This document shows positions 56,955 to 64,000 of a stretch of 64,000 bases of DNA, one piece after another (within the stretch, counting starts at the first letter, position 1; every line of letters begins with the position of its first letter). This stretch comes from Nonomuraea montanisoli. GTDB lineage: Bacteria; Actinomycetota; Actinomycetes; Streptosporangiales; Streptosporangiaceae. Position numbers and translations under genes: made by a program. The notes under the pieces were generated by a model, which was not told where the DNA came from, ran no database searches, and saw nothing but the letters and a program-made list of their open reading frames with translations. The stretch covers positions 1 to 64,000 of the forward strand of contig NZ_JABWGN010000002.1 of assembly GCF_013363975.1 (NCBI RefSeq), written 5' to 3'.

Positions 56955-57331
56955 CCTCCCCGTCCATCGGCACCGGACCGGGCCGGGCGCTGCTGGCCGT
57001 CTACGGGCTGTTCGCGCTGGCGGCGGGGGCGCGGGCCACGGTGCAGATCCTCACCCGCTTCGGCGAGGCGCCCCTCGCGTACGCGCTGTCGGCCTTCGCC
57101 GCGCTCGTCTACATCCTGCTGACGGTCGCGCTGGCGCGCGGAGCGCGCCGGCTGGCGCTGGTGGCGCTGTTCGTGGAGCTGGCCGGGGTGCTGGTCATCG
57201 GCACGGCCAGCGTCCTGGACCCGGCCGCCTTCCCGGAGGCGACGGTCTGGTCGGTGTACGGCAAGGGCTACCTGTTCATCCCTCTCGTGCTCCCGTTCGT
57301 GGGCCTCTACTGGTTGCTGCGCAGGCGTTAG
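56951..57331 (+). CDS. Small membrane protein (four TM)
   Basis: 126 residues with four hydrophobic segments and a basic C-terminus (WLLRRR), following the positive-inside rule. GTG start overlaps the upstream stop. In related actinomycetes comparable proteins are called integral membrane proteins. Function unknown. Confidence 0.7.
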   Translation: MTSPSIGTGPGRALLAVYGLFALAAGARATVQILTRFGEAPLAYALSAFAALVYILLTVALARGARRLALVALFVELAGVLVIGTASVLDPAAFPEATVWSVYGKGYLFIPLVLPFVGLYWLLRRR

Positions 57332-57362
57332 CGCCGGCCCTCCAGGGGCAGAGGCGAACACC

Positions 57363-58004
57363 ATGAGCACGATCGAACACTCGGTAGACGTCAACGTTCC
57401 TGTCAGGGTCGCCTACAACCAGTGGACGCAGTTCGAGAGCTTCCCCGAATTCATGGAAGGGGTCGAGTCGGTCAAGCAGCTCACGGACACGCGCACCGCG
57501 TGGATCACCGAGATCGCCGGGGTGAAGCGCGAGTTCGAGGCCGAGATCTCCGAGCAGCACCCGGACGAGCGCATCGCCTGGCACTCGGTGGACAAGCCTC
57601 GGCAGGCCGGCGTGGTGACCTTCCACCGCATCGACGAGGACACCACCAAGGTCACGCTCCAGATGGAGTACGACCCGGAGGGGTTCGTCGAGACCGCCGG
57701 TGACTGGCTGCAGCTCGTACGCCTCCGTGTCCGCAACGACATGGAACGCTTCAAGCAGTTCATCGAGTCGCGCGGCGGCGAGACCGGCGCGTGGCGCGGC
57801 GATGTGCCGGGCCCGCACCAGCACGGCTCCAGCCTCGGCACCGGCGACTCGCTGGCCCCGCCCGGCTCGGGGGAGCCCGTGCCGCCCGGCACCGTGGGCG
57901 GCAGTGACTACCCGCCCGGCACCGGCACCAGCCCCACGCTCCCGCCGCCCGGGCCGCTCGGTCCGCACGACGACCCGCCCGCGGGTCCGCGCCCCGTCCT
58001 GTGA
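57363..58004 (+). CDS. SRPBCC (polyketide cyclase/dehydrase-like) protein
   Basis: 213 residues. Residues 1 to ~145 form a START/SRPBCC hydrophobic-pocket fold (EHSVDVNVPVRVAYNQWTQF, FPEFMEGVESVKQL). Residues ~150-213 are a Pro/Gly-rich tail. Ligand unknown; similar proteins are stress-linked membrane-associated factors. ATG at 57363 with GGGCAGAGG upstream. A strong terminator follows. Confidence 0.85.
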   Translation: MSTIEHSVDVNVPVRVAYNQWTQFESFPEFMEGVESVKQLTDTRTAWITEIAGVKREFEAEISEQHPDERIAWHSVDKPRQAGVVTFHRIDEDTTKVTLQMEYDPEGFVETAGDWLQLVRLRVRNDMERFKQFIESRGGETGAWRGDVPGPHQHGSSLGTGDSLAPPGSGEPVPPGTVGGSDYPPGTGTSPTLPPPGPLGPHDDPPAGPRPVL

Positions 58005-58044
58005 CGGCAGGCAGGTCCTGAGGGGACGATCCCTTCGACAGCGA

Positions 58045-58066
58045 AGCCCCCGGTACGCCGGGGGCT
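58045..58066 (+). terminator. Terminator behind the SRPBCC gene
   Basis: 9-bp perfect stem AGCCCCCGG / CCGGGGGCT, loop TACG, then TTGTCG. Confidence 0.85.
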
Positions 58067-58154
58067 TTGTCGTGCGTCAGGAATAAATGCCCGTTTTGGG
58101 GCTGTTAAGATTGCCATTCGTCCCATGATTTGATGAGTGGAGGATCTCCCCCAG

Positions 58155-59426
58155 ATGAGCGTGCTCACCCATGAGTCCCGAGGCAGGACCGGCCCCCTCG
58201 CCTGGCTCCTGGTGCTGGGAATCGTCCTCGCCGCCCTGAACCTCCGCACGGCCGTGACCAGCGTGGGACCGCTGCTCGACCAGCTCGCCCAGGGTCTCGG
58301 CATGACGAGCGTCGGCACCGGACTCCTCACCACGCTACCCGTGCTCGCCTTCGCGACGGTGGGCGCGATCACCCCCACGCTGTCGCGGCGGATCGGCGAG
58401 CACCGGCTGCTCCTCCTCGCCCTCGTCACCCTCGGCGTGGGCCTGCTGGTCCGGGCGCTGGTGGGCTCCGCGCCGGTCTTCCTGCTGGGCAGCGCCGTGG
58501 CGCTGTCCGGCGGCGCCGTCGGCAACGTCCTCATCCCCACCCTGATCAAGCGCCACTTCCCGGCGCGCACCGGGATCATGACCACCGTCTACACGACCGC
58601 GCTCGCCGCCGGCACGATGCTGGCCGCCGCGGCCACCGTGCCGATCGAGCGCGCCTCGGGCGACTGGCACATCGCGCTCGGCGTGTGGGCGGCCCTGGCG
58701 GCCGTGGCCACCCTGCCGTGGCTCGCGCTGCTGCGCAGCGACCCGGCCCGCCGCCGGACCGGCGCGGACGGCGCCGAGAGCGCCACGCCCGGCGCCCCCG
58801 CCGGGCTGCGCGGGCTCGCCCGCAGCCGCCTGGCCTGGACGGTCGCCGTCTACTTCGGCACCCAGTCGATGATCGCGTACATCATGTTCGGCTGGCTGCC
58901 CACGATCCTCACCGACGGCGGCTACAGCACCGGCGAGGCCGGGTTCGTGCTCGGCGTCTTCACCGCGCTCAACATCCCCGTCTCGATCCTCGTCCCCGTC
59001 GTCGCCTCCCGCTTCCGCGACCAGCGGCCCGTGGTGGTCGGGCTCGTCGCGGCGTACACGGCCGGCTTCCTCGGGCTGTGGCTCGCGCCCGCCTCGACCG
59101 CCATGGTGTGGGTGGTCCTCATCGCGCTCGGCATGGGCTCGTTCCCGCTGGCGCTCATGATGCTGGGCCTGCGCACCCGCACCGCCGAGGCCACCGCGGC
59201 GCTGTCCGCCTTCGGGCAGAGCGCCGGCTACCTCATGGCCGGCGCCGGGCCGCTCGCCGTGGGCCTGCTGCGCGAGCTCACCGGCGGGTGGTCGCTGCCG
59301 TACGCGATGATCTTCGTCGTGCTGGCCGCGCAGCTCGTCACCGGCCTGTACGCGGGCCGGCGGCGCTTCATCGAGGACGAGCAGCGGGAACGCGTGGACG
59401 CCGAACCTGCGACAATCGCGGCGTGA
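58155..59426 (+). CDS. MFS transporter, CynX/NimT type
   Basis: 423 residues, ~12 TM helices. The N-terminal LNLRTAVTSVGPLLDQLAQ motif is typical of CynX/NimT (cyanate/2-nitroimidazole-type) transporters. The substrate is uncertain. The ATG at 58155 lies behind a GGAGG motif (spacing 11). The stop overlaps the GTG start of the editing-domain gene. An AT-rich patch upstream (58080-58130) probably holds the promoter. Confidence 0.85.
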   Translation: MSVLTHESRGRTGPLAWLLVLGIVLAALNLRTAVTSVGPLLDQLAQGLGMTSVGTGLLTTLPVLAFATVGAITPTLSRRIGEHRLLLLALVTLGVGLLVRALVGSAPVFLLGSAVALSGGAVGNVLIPTLIKRHFPARTGIMTTVYTTALAAGTMLAAAATVPIERASGDWHIALGVWAALAAVATLPWLALLRSDPARRRTGADGAESATPGAPAGLRGLARSRLAWTVAVYFGTQSMIAYIMFGWLPTILTDGGYSTGEAGFVLGVFTALNIPVSILVPVVASRFRDQRPVVVGLVAAYTAGFLGLWLAPASTAMVWVVLIALGMGSFPLALMMLGLRTRTAEATAALSAFGQSAGYLMAGAGPLAVGLLRELTGGWSLPYAMIFVVLAAQLVTGLYAGRRRFIEDEQRERVDAEPATIAA

Positions 59427-60253
59427 ACTCCACTGTCGTCACCTTCCCCGCGGGCCAGGTCAGCGGCCGCTCACCGATCGTCGGGACCGTGCCGGTGGGG
59501 GAGCGGCACGGCCTCGTCGTCGCCGAGACCCCCTTCCACCCCCTCGACCACACCTGGCCCGACCAGCCCGCCGACCGCGGCACGATCGGCGGGCTGCCGG
59601 TCGTCGACTGCGTGACCGGCGCCTGGTCGGACGGTGAGATCCACCTGGGGGCCGACATCCCGGCGCGGCGCGGCGCCGAGGGCTGGCAGTGGCTCGTCGT
59701 CCACGTCACCGACGCGCCTGTCCCGGTCGGCGAGAGCGTCGAGCTGGCCGTGGACCCCGCCCACCGCGCGGCCCTGTCGGCCGGGCACACCGCCTGCCAC
59801 CTGGCCGCCTTCGCCCTGAACGCCGCGCTGGCCGGCCGCTGGCGCAAGGAGCCCGCCCTGGACGCGCTCGGTCATCCCGACTTCGACCAGACGGCGATCA
59901 CCTCCTCGCGGATCGAACCCGACGCCAGCGTGGACGTCTACCGGCTCGGCAAGTCGCTGCGGAAGAAGGGCTTCACGGCCGACGGCCTCGACGCGGACCT
60001 CGCCGAGGTGGCCGCCGCGGTGAACGACCGGCTCAAGGCGTGGGTGGCGGCCGACGCCCCCGTACGGCTCGACGTGCCCGGCCCGGAGCTGACGGCCCGG
60101 CGTACCTGGCACTGCGCGCTGCCCGAGGGCGAGGCGTCGATCCCGTGCGGCGGCACGCACGTGACGCGCACCTCCGAGCTGGGGGCGGTCACGGTGGAGC
60201 TGGCCCTGGAGGAGGGCACCACCCTGACCATGCGCACCACCGTGACCCGCTGA
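59423..60253 (+). CDS. AlaX-like trans-editing hydrolase (tRNA-synthetase second additional domain)
   Basis: 276 residues. The editing-domain zinc ligands are visible as HTACH in SAGHTACHLAAFAL (~113-126) and CGGTH near the C-terminus (~243-247). This matches freestanding AlaX/ThrRS-type editing proteins that deacylate mischarged tRNA. GTG start overlaps the MFS stop (GTGA). The N-terminal region is less conserved and holds variant FPAGQVSG and HPLDHTWPDQP segments. Confidence 0.85.
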   Translation: MNSTVVTFPAGQVSGRSPIVGTVPVGERHGLVVAETPFHPLDHTWPDQPADRGTIGGLPVVDCVTGAWSDGEIHLGADIPARRGAEGWQWLVVHVTDAPVPVGESVELAVDPAHRAALSAGHTACHLAAFALNAALAGRWRKEPALDALGHPDFDQTAITSSRIEPDASVDVYRLGKSLRKKGFTADGLDADLAEVAAAVNDRLKAWVAADAPVRLDVPGPELTARRTWHCALPEGEASIPCGGTHVTRTSELGAVTVELALEEGTTLTMRTTVTR

Positions 60254-60255
60254 CC

Positions 60256-60560
60256 CGCCGGCCGGTCCGTCAGAGAAGGACCGGCCAGGAAGCACCCGCT
60301 TCCAGGCGTCCTCGCAGGCCGCCCGGTGCTCGCCGTACTCGGCGTCGGAGAAGCCGTGCGGCGCGCCCGGACAGGTGACCAGCTCGTGCCGCCCCCCGGC
60401 CGCCGTGAGCGCCGCGCCGAACTCCGTCACCTGCTCGGCGGGTATGCCCGCGTCCGCCCCGCCGACCAGTTCCGAGGAACGGCGCCGACAGCTCGTCCGC
60501 CTGCTGGGTCGGCCCCGGCCCGTACGGCCCCGCGATGCCCGGCACGCCGTAGAAGCGTCG
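60256..60560 (-). pseudogene. Dienelactone-hydrolase-like gene ruin
   Basis: Two minus-strand frames together give the C-terminal part of a dienelactone hydrolase: GIAGPYGPGPTQQADELSAP in one, and LVGGADAGIPAEQVTEFG, then GAPHGFSDAEYGEHRAACEDAW in another. A frameshift near 60470-60480 separates them, and the N-terminal half with the catalytic Cys is absent. Confidence 0.65.
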
Positions 60561-60562
60561 GC

Positions 60563-60790
60563 CGCCTGGCCAGGCGTATCCGCCAGCTCTGCACCGACGC
60601 GGCGGACGACGACGTGTCGTTCGGCGAGCTCGCCGTCCTGTCCCGGCTGGACCGGGAAGGGGCGCTCACCTCGGCGCGGCTCGCCGCCCTGGAACGCGTC
60701 ACCGCCCAGGCGATCGGCGCGATCCTCGGCGGGCTGCAGCGGCGCGGGCTCGTGTCCGCGACCCCGTCTCCCCGCGTACGTCAGCATATG
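60563..60790 (+). pseudogene. MarR-family regulator fragment
   Basis: Plus-strand frame encoding LARRIRQLCTDAADDD, then FGELAVLSRLDREGALTSAR and VTAQAIGAILGGLQRRGLV, the first helices and part of the winged helix of a MarR protein. It has no start of its own, and it breaks off at the operator of the next gene. Confidence 0.6.
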
Positions 60791-60823
60791 GTGACAAACG
60801 CCGGCGTGTCAGCATATGCTGAC
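60780..60823 (+). promoter_or_regulatory. Twin palindromic operators over a leaderless promoter
   Basis: Palindrome GTCAGCATATGCTGAC (60808-60823, perfect 16 bp) and near-copy GTCAGCATATGGTGAC (60780-60795), centre-to-centre 28 bp. A promoter fits inside: GTGACA (60791-60796), 18 bases, TATGCT (60815-60820), placing transcription start at or near the ATG 60827. Autorepression by the HTH protein is inferred. Confidence 0.65.
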
Positions 60824-60826
60824 GCC

Positions 60827-61048
60827 ATGACCGCGAACGCCACCGATCTGGCCCGCGCCGCGGCCGACCCCGACCCCGGCGTGGGGCTCGCGGCGGTCGC
60901 GGCCCTCAGGACCCTGCTGGAGGAGCTGGAGGCGACGCACGTGTCCAACGCCCGGGACCGCGGCTGGTCCTGGGAGCGGATCGCCGACGCGCTCGGCGTG
61001 AAGCGCCAGACGGTCCACCGCAAGCACGCCCGCAGACTCGGAAGGTGA
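60827..61048 (+). CDS. Small HTH protein, probable autorepressor
   Basis: 73 residues. The C-terminal helix-turn-helix is GWSWERIADALGVKRQTVHR (46-65) and is followed by a basic tail. The N-terminal helix is LAAVAALRTLLEELEATHV. The ATG at 60827 sits 3 bases behind a perfect palindrome and likely at the transcription start. The partner gene, a Clp-N double-domain protein, follows after 4 bases. The MarR-like sequence in frame upstream is a separate ruin. Confidence 0.8.
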   Translation: MTANATDLARAAADPDPGVGLAAVAALRTLLEELEATHVSNARDRGWSWERIADALGVKRQTVHRKHARRLGR

Positions 61049-61052
61049 CGCG

Positions 61053-61619
61053 ATGCCGCCCCACGGACGCCCGGCCCAGCCCCGGGGCCTGGCCGATTTC
61101 ACCCCGCCCGCGCGGCGGGCCATGGTCAGAGCCGGCATGATCGCGCTCGACGCCGGCCATCCGACGCTGACCACCGGAGTCCTCCTGCTGGCCCTCGCCG
61201 AGACGCGCCCCTTCGGCCTGGCCTCGTTCACCGCCACGCGCGAGGAGATCGGCGCCCGCGTCGACACGGGCCCGGACGCGCGGGCGCTGCTCGCCACGCT
61301 CGGCATCGACCTCGACGAGGTACGCCGCCGCACCCGCGCCGGCGCCGACGACCCGGAACGGTGGCGGCTCACGCGTTCGCCGCTGCGGCCGCTCAGGGTG
61401 ACGTTGCACGGGCCGCTGGGGTCGATCCCGCTGGCCATGCACGCGCGCAAGGTGGTGGAGGTGGCCCGCTGGCGGCCGGGCCCGGTGACCGGCGAGAGCC
61501 TGCTGTGGGGCCTGCTGGCCGACGGCGCCAACGGCGCGGCGCGGATCATGCGTGCCGCGGGGGTGGACCTGTGCGCCCTCGCGCTGGAGCTCGGCGTGCC
61601 GGTCCGGCGGGCGGCTTAG
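61053..61619 (+). CDS. Double Clp N-terminal-domain protein
   Basis: 188 residues comprising two Clp-N-like helical repeats (ARRAMVRAGMIALDAGHPTL near the N-terminus, ARKVVEVARWRPGPVTGESL near ~130). It has no AAA ATPase domain, so it would be a substrate adaptor or ligand-binding protein rather than a chaperone. Paired with the HTH gene in many actinomycetes (established pattern from memory). Function unknown. Confidence 0.8.
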   Translation: MPPHGRPAQPRGLADFTPPARRAMVRAGMIALDAGHPTLTTGVLLLALAETRPFGLASFTATREEIGARVDTGPDARALLATLGIDLDEVRRRTRAGADDPERWRLTRSPLRPLRVTLHGPLGSIPLAMHARKVVEVARWRPGPVTGESLLWGLLADGANGAARIMRAAGVDLCALALELGVPVRRAA

Positions 61620-61684
61620 CGCGTGGTTCCCGTTCGGGTGGCGCGGGGAGGCCGGCATCTCCGATACACTTGGCGAGGAATCAA

Positions 61685-61757
61685 GGGGCTATGGCGCAGT
61701 TGGTAGCGCGCCTCCATGGCATGGAGGAGGTCTGGGGTTCGAATCCCCATAGCTCCA
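61685..61757 (+). tRNA. tRNA-Ala (anticodon GGC), second identical copy
   Basis: Identical over all 73 nt to the tRNA at 29651-29723. Anticodon loop ATGGCAT. Upstream a GATACACTT -10-like box (~61662-61670) lies ~15 bases before the gene. A hairpin follows 12 bases behind. Confidence 0.97.
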
Positions 61758-62190
61758 CCCTGGCTGATAAGGCGGCACTCGTACGGGTGCCGCCTTCTGC
61801 TTTCCCATCGCCGTCCCTGCGAACTGTGGTACACCGTGGTACGCGGCAATAACCTTGGGCTGTGGCTGCTTCGGTAGCGTCATGCGCGGCCTGCGCGAGG
61901 GGACGCGGTACATCTTGACGATCCAGCGTCGCCGGTTCGTTTCCACGGCTGAGGCGCAGGCTGTCTTCGCCACCGCCCCGGCGGTTCGAGTAGGCGGTTC
62001 AGCGCCGCGCGATCGGCGGCGAGAGCGGTGACGTGCAGACGGTGATGGCGCGCGCTGTGGACATGTGCCTGTACGCGTTCGGCGGCGTCAGCCTCTGGTT
62101 CGGCTACCTCGTCAGCCCGCTCAGGTACGACGCGGTCGGCCCCGGCGCGGACAGCCCGCCATACCTGCCGACCGTCCACGAGCCCCGGCG
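61758..62190. other. Spacer behind tRNA-Ala, no gene supported
   Basis: Apart from the terminator (61769-61796) I see no convincing coding sequence. The direct repeat GTGGTAC occurs twice at ~61825-61842. No integrase, although tRNA 3' ends are common integration sites. The tRNA 3' end is not repeated downstream within the window. Confidence 0.6.
61769..61796 (+). terminator. Terminator behind second tRNA-Ala
   Basis: 10-bp perfect stem AAGGCGGCAC / GTGCCGCCTT with an 8-base loop, followed by CTGCTTTCC. Confidence 0.85.
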
Positions 62191-62920
62191 TCACACCGTT
62201 CGCAGCATGCCGCCGTCGATGAAGTAGGTCGAGCCCACGGAGTAGCTCGCGCGGTCCGAGCAGAGGAAGACCAGGAGGTTCGCGACCTCCTCCGGTGTGG
62301 CGAAGCGGCCGATGGGGGCGTGCTCGCGGGCGACGTCGTCGAGGTGGCGCCGCCAGCCGTCGCCGCTGAGCTCCTTCGCCGTCTTCGCCCGGTGATGTCG
62401 GGATGGGCCGGATAGCGGCCGCACGACCGCGTCAGGGGTAGCGAGGACTACTGAATTGACCCGCCAGGGGAGTGCTTCCCTGATACTGTCCTTTCGCGCT
62501 TCTCAAGAGCGCCGGTCAGGGCTTGGCCGTCGCCTCCTCCCATTATCTCAGAAGGGGAAGCGAGAAGCCGCTTCCTCTTGGGAGCGGAGGAGTCACGACG
62601 TGCAGGTCCCAGTGCGCCTGCCATGTCATACCGGGCGCTTCGACGATGGTCTCGTTGGGACGCGCCCAGGTTGTCGGCGAGGATGTGGGTGCCCTCGAAA
62701 GCGCCCTCGGCAGCCTCGGTCGGCGTTGCCGTGCCCTCGCTCGTCGCTATGTCGTGGGGCGGGGGCACGACGCGCGCGCCTCGCGGTCGAGGCGGTCGGC
62801 GCCCCGCGCCGCGAGCACCAGGTGCGCCCCCTCGGCGGCCAGCCCCCGCGCCACCGCGAGGCCGATCCCCGAGCTGCCGCCCGTGACGACGGCGACCTTG
62901 TCAGCCAGCCCCAGTTCCAC
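62191..62920 (-). pseudogene. Short-chain dehydrogenase, decayed
   Basis: GTG at 62920 with GGAGG upstream opens with DKVAVVTGGSSGIGLAVARG (Rossmann motif), but the frame stops at 62747 after ~57 residues. A second frame (~62650-62770) carries ATSEGTATPTEAAEGAF, then GTHIL, SDR-like. The middle (~62430-62640) is unrelated and lacks the YxxxK catalytic site. The C-terminus RFATPEEVANLLVFLCSDRA, then DGGMLRTV, is in place at 62191-62320. So this is a broken gene with internal replacement. It was likely once an operon with cadD. Confidence 0.75.
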
Positions 62921-62985
62921 GAGACCTCCAAGGAGACGGTTCCCTCCCCGCCTCCTACCCACCGTGCGGGCCCCGCGGTGTGGCG

Positions 62986-63594
62986 TCAGCCGAAGGAGAG
63001 CACGTCGGACTCCAGGACGATGAGGGCGCCGATGGTCATGAAGACGAACGGGACGATCCAGTGGCCGTACCGCTCGACGACCTCGATGACCTTGTGGTGC
63101 GAGCCGAGCCAGGAGCCCGCCAGGCACCACAGGGCGACGCCCGCGGCGAACACCGCGATCGTCACCAGCGACGACACCGGGCCGATCGCGCGGAACACCG
63201 GCGTGTAGACCGACAGGTTGTCCGCGCCGTTGGCGATGGTCACGCCCGCCACCGTCAGCATGCCCGACGCGACCGCCGGCGGGGGCGGGTCGCCGCCGGT
63301 GTCCTTGCGGGAGCGCACGGCCGCGACGAGCCCGCGCACCCCCAGGGCGAACGGGAGGAGGCCGAGCAGGCCCACCCAGCGGTCCGGGACGACCGTCAGG
63401 CCGAGCGCCGCGACCGCCGACAGGCCCACCAGGGCGGCGATCCCGGTGTACTGGCCGGCCCAGATCTGCCACGGGCGGGGCACCCCGTTGGCGCGGGACG
63501 ACAGGAACAGGACGGTGAGGACGACGAGGTCGTCCACGTTCGTGCCGGCGAACATCCCGGCGGCCGTGACGAGGGTGCCCGCGATGCCGTCCAC
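62986..63594 (-). CDS. CadD-like cadmium resistance transporter
   Basis: 202 residues with five to six TM helices. GMFAGTNVDDLVVLTVLF near the N-terminus and VTIANGADNLSVYTPVF (~118-134) are the repeated acidic/Asn motifs of the CadD family. The metal specificity is not certain. Divergent from the gene at the right edge. Confidence 0.85.
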   Translation of the reverse strand: MDGIAGTLVTAAGMFAGTNVDDLVVLTVLFLSSRANGVPRPWQIWAGQYTGIAALVGLSAVAALGLTVVPDRWVGLLGLLPFALGVRGLVAAVRSRKDTGGDPPPPAVASGMLTVAGVTIANGADNLSVYTPVFRAIGPVSSLVTIAVFAAGVALWCLAGSWLGSHHKVIEVVERYGHWIVPFVFMTIGALIVLESDVLSFG

Positions 63595-63792
63595 GACGGC
63601 CGAACCTATCGCGGCGCGAGGGCGGGGAGCGGGGCGGGGACGGGGCTTCTGGCGGGCTTCTTAAACCTCGGGGTGACCGAGCGTCAAGTCTGACCGTTTT
63701 CTCCCAGTAAGTGTTTCCTTGTCCCTTTGTCGGGCAGCCATGGGGCAGACCGGCCGCCGCCAGGCCGGGTGCCGACAGAAGGAGCGCGTGTC

Positions 63793-64000
63793 ATGAGTGA
63801 CAGGTCCAGAGTGGCGCTCGCCCTCGCCATGGGCTACTGCCTTGGCCGGCGGCGCAAACTTCGCATGGCGGCCGCTCTGGCAGCGGCGGGGGCGGCGGGC
63901 CGGCTGCGCAAGAACGGCGGCGGCGGACTGCTGCAACAGGGCCTGAAGGCGCTCGGCACGTCCCCCCAGATCGAGGAGATCACCAACCGGCTCCGGGGCG
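63793..64000 (+). CDS. Hypothetical protein, 5' part only
   Basis: ATG at 63793 with GAAGGAG 9 bases upstream. The frame stays open to the window edge (69 codons). The start reads MSDRSRVALALAMGYCLGRR, followed by a hydrophobic Ala/Gly helix and a KALGTSPQIEEITNRLRG segment. The early part may be a membrane-inserting helix. Family unknown to me; the gene is truncated by the window. Confidence 0.75.
   Translation, partial: MSDRSRVALALAMGYCLGRRRKLRMAAALAAAGAAGRLRKNGGGGLLQQGLKALGTSPQIEEITNRLRG

Noticed and set aside
61689..62194. Minus-strand frames behind the second tRNA, considered as an integrase remnant
   Set aside because: No catalytic RxxR/Tyr pattern or recognisable integrase segment, and no repeated tRNA 3' end within the window.

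Overview
The window is chromosomal DNA from a high-GC filamentous actinomycete. The gene order (rrn tail, folC, ndk, mreBCD, PBP2, rodA, rne/rng, rplU, rpmA, obgE, proB, proA, nadD, rsfS), frequent GTG starts and protein style point to Streptosporangiales (Nonomuraea/Streptosporangium-like). The genus is an inference from gene order and was not tested by search.

Layout. 1-322: 3' end of a 23S rRNA gene and a 5S rRNA gene. 800-29723: a conserved housekeeping block, almost all on +, covering folate, nucleotide pool, rod-shape and peptidoglycan machinery, RNase E/G, L21/L27, ObgE, proline synthesis, a Ser/Thr kinase, NAD synthesis, ribosome silencing and tRNA-Ala(GGC). 29782-33027 (-): an AIM24-like gene, then an apparent light-response operon (MerR/B12-binding regulator, ECF sigma factor, DUF523-DUF1722 protein). 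33118-48320: a 15.2-kb block of visibly lower GC with 13 genes plus one tiny gene, all on the minus strand. 48361-63594: the photolyase gene, then ordinary accessory genes (GNAT, WYL regulator, NhaA-DsbA fusion, MFS, AlaX-like editing protein, a small HTH/Clp-N pair, a second identical tRNA-Ala, CadD) and several gene ruins. A partial gene runs off the right edge at 63793.

The most interesting part is the 15.2-kb block. It looks like a biosynthetic cluster for a ribosomally made, modified peptide. A 28-residue acidic peptide ending in ITPTQSW is encoded at 37713-37627, with its own promoter, a good ribosome binding site and a 14-bp hairpin behind it. Around it lie two family-2 glycosyltransferases (one fused to a PqqD-like peptide-recognition domain), an M60-type zinc peptidase, a methyltransferase, a flavin oxidoreductase, a 2H-phosphoesterase-like protein, a tandem HIT/GalT-like protein, a cupin, an MFS exporter, a sugar nucleotidyltransferase, a short HisG-like protein, a CHAT protease-like protein with a zinc ribbon, and a DUF1152 protein. 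I do not recognise this combination as a described RiPP class.

The block sits between two direct copies of a 33-bp sequence (33085-33117 and 48321-48353, one mismatch). Each copy carries an ECF-type promoter motif, GGTTGCAACC then 15 bp then CCGAAGA. The left copy also works as a mirror image into the merR operon (spacer 15, CCGAAAGA), and the right copy leads straight into the photolyase start. The simplest reading is that merR-sigma-DUF1722 and phr were once divergent neighbours sharing one bidirectional light-regulated promoter, and the peptide cluster was inserted between them with duplication of 33 bp.

The chromosome also shows many short tandem repeats (periods 6, 7, 21, about 24, 32 and 33 bp). 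Some lie in coding sequence, and some duplicate the last codons and stop codon of a gene.
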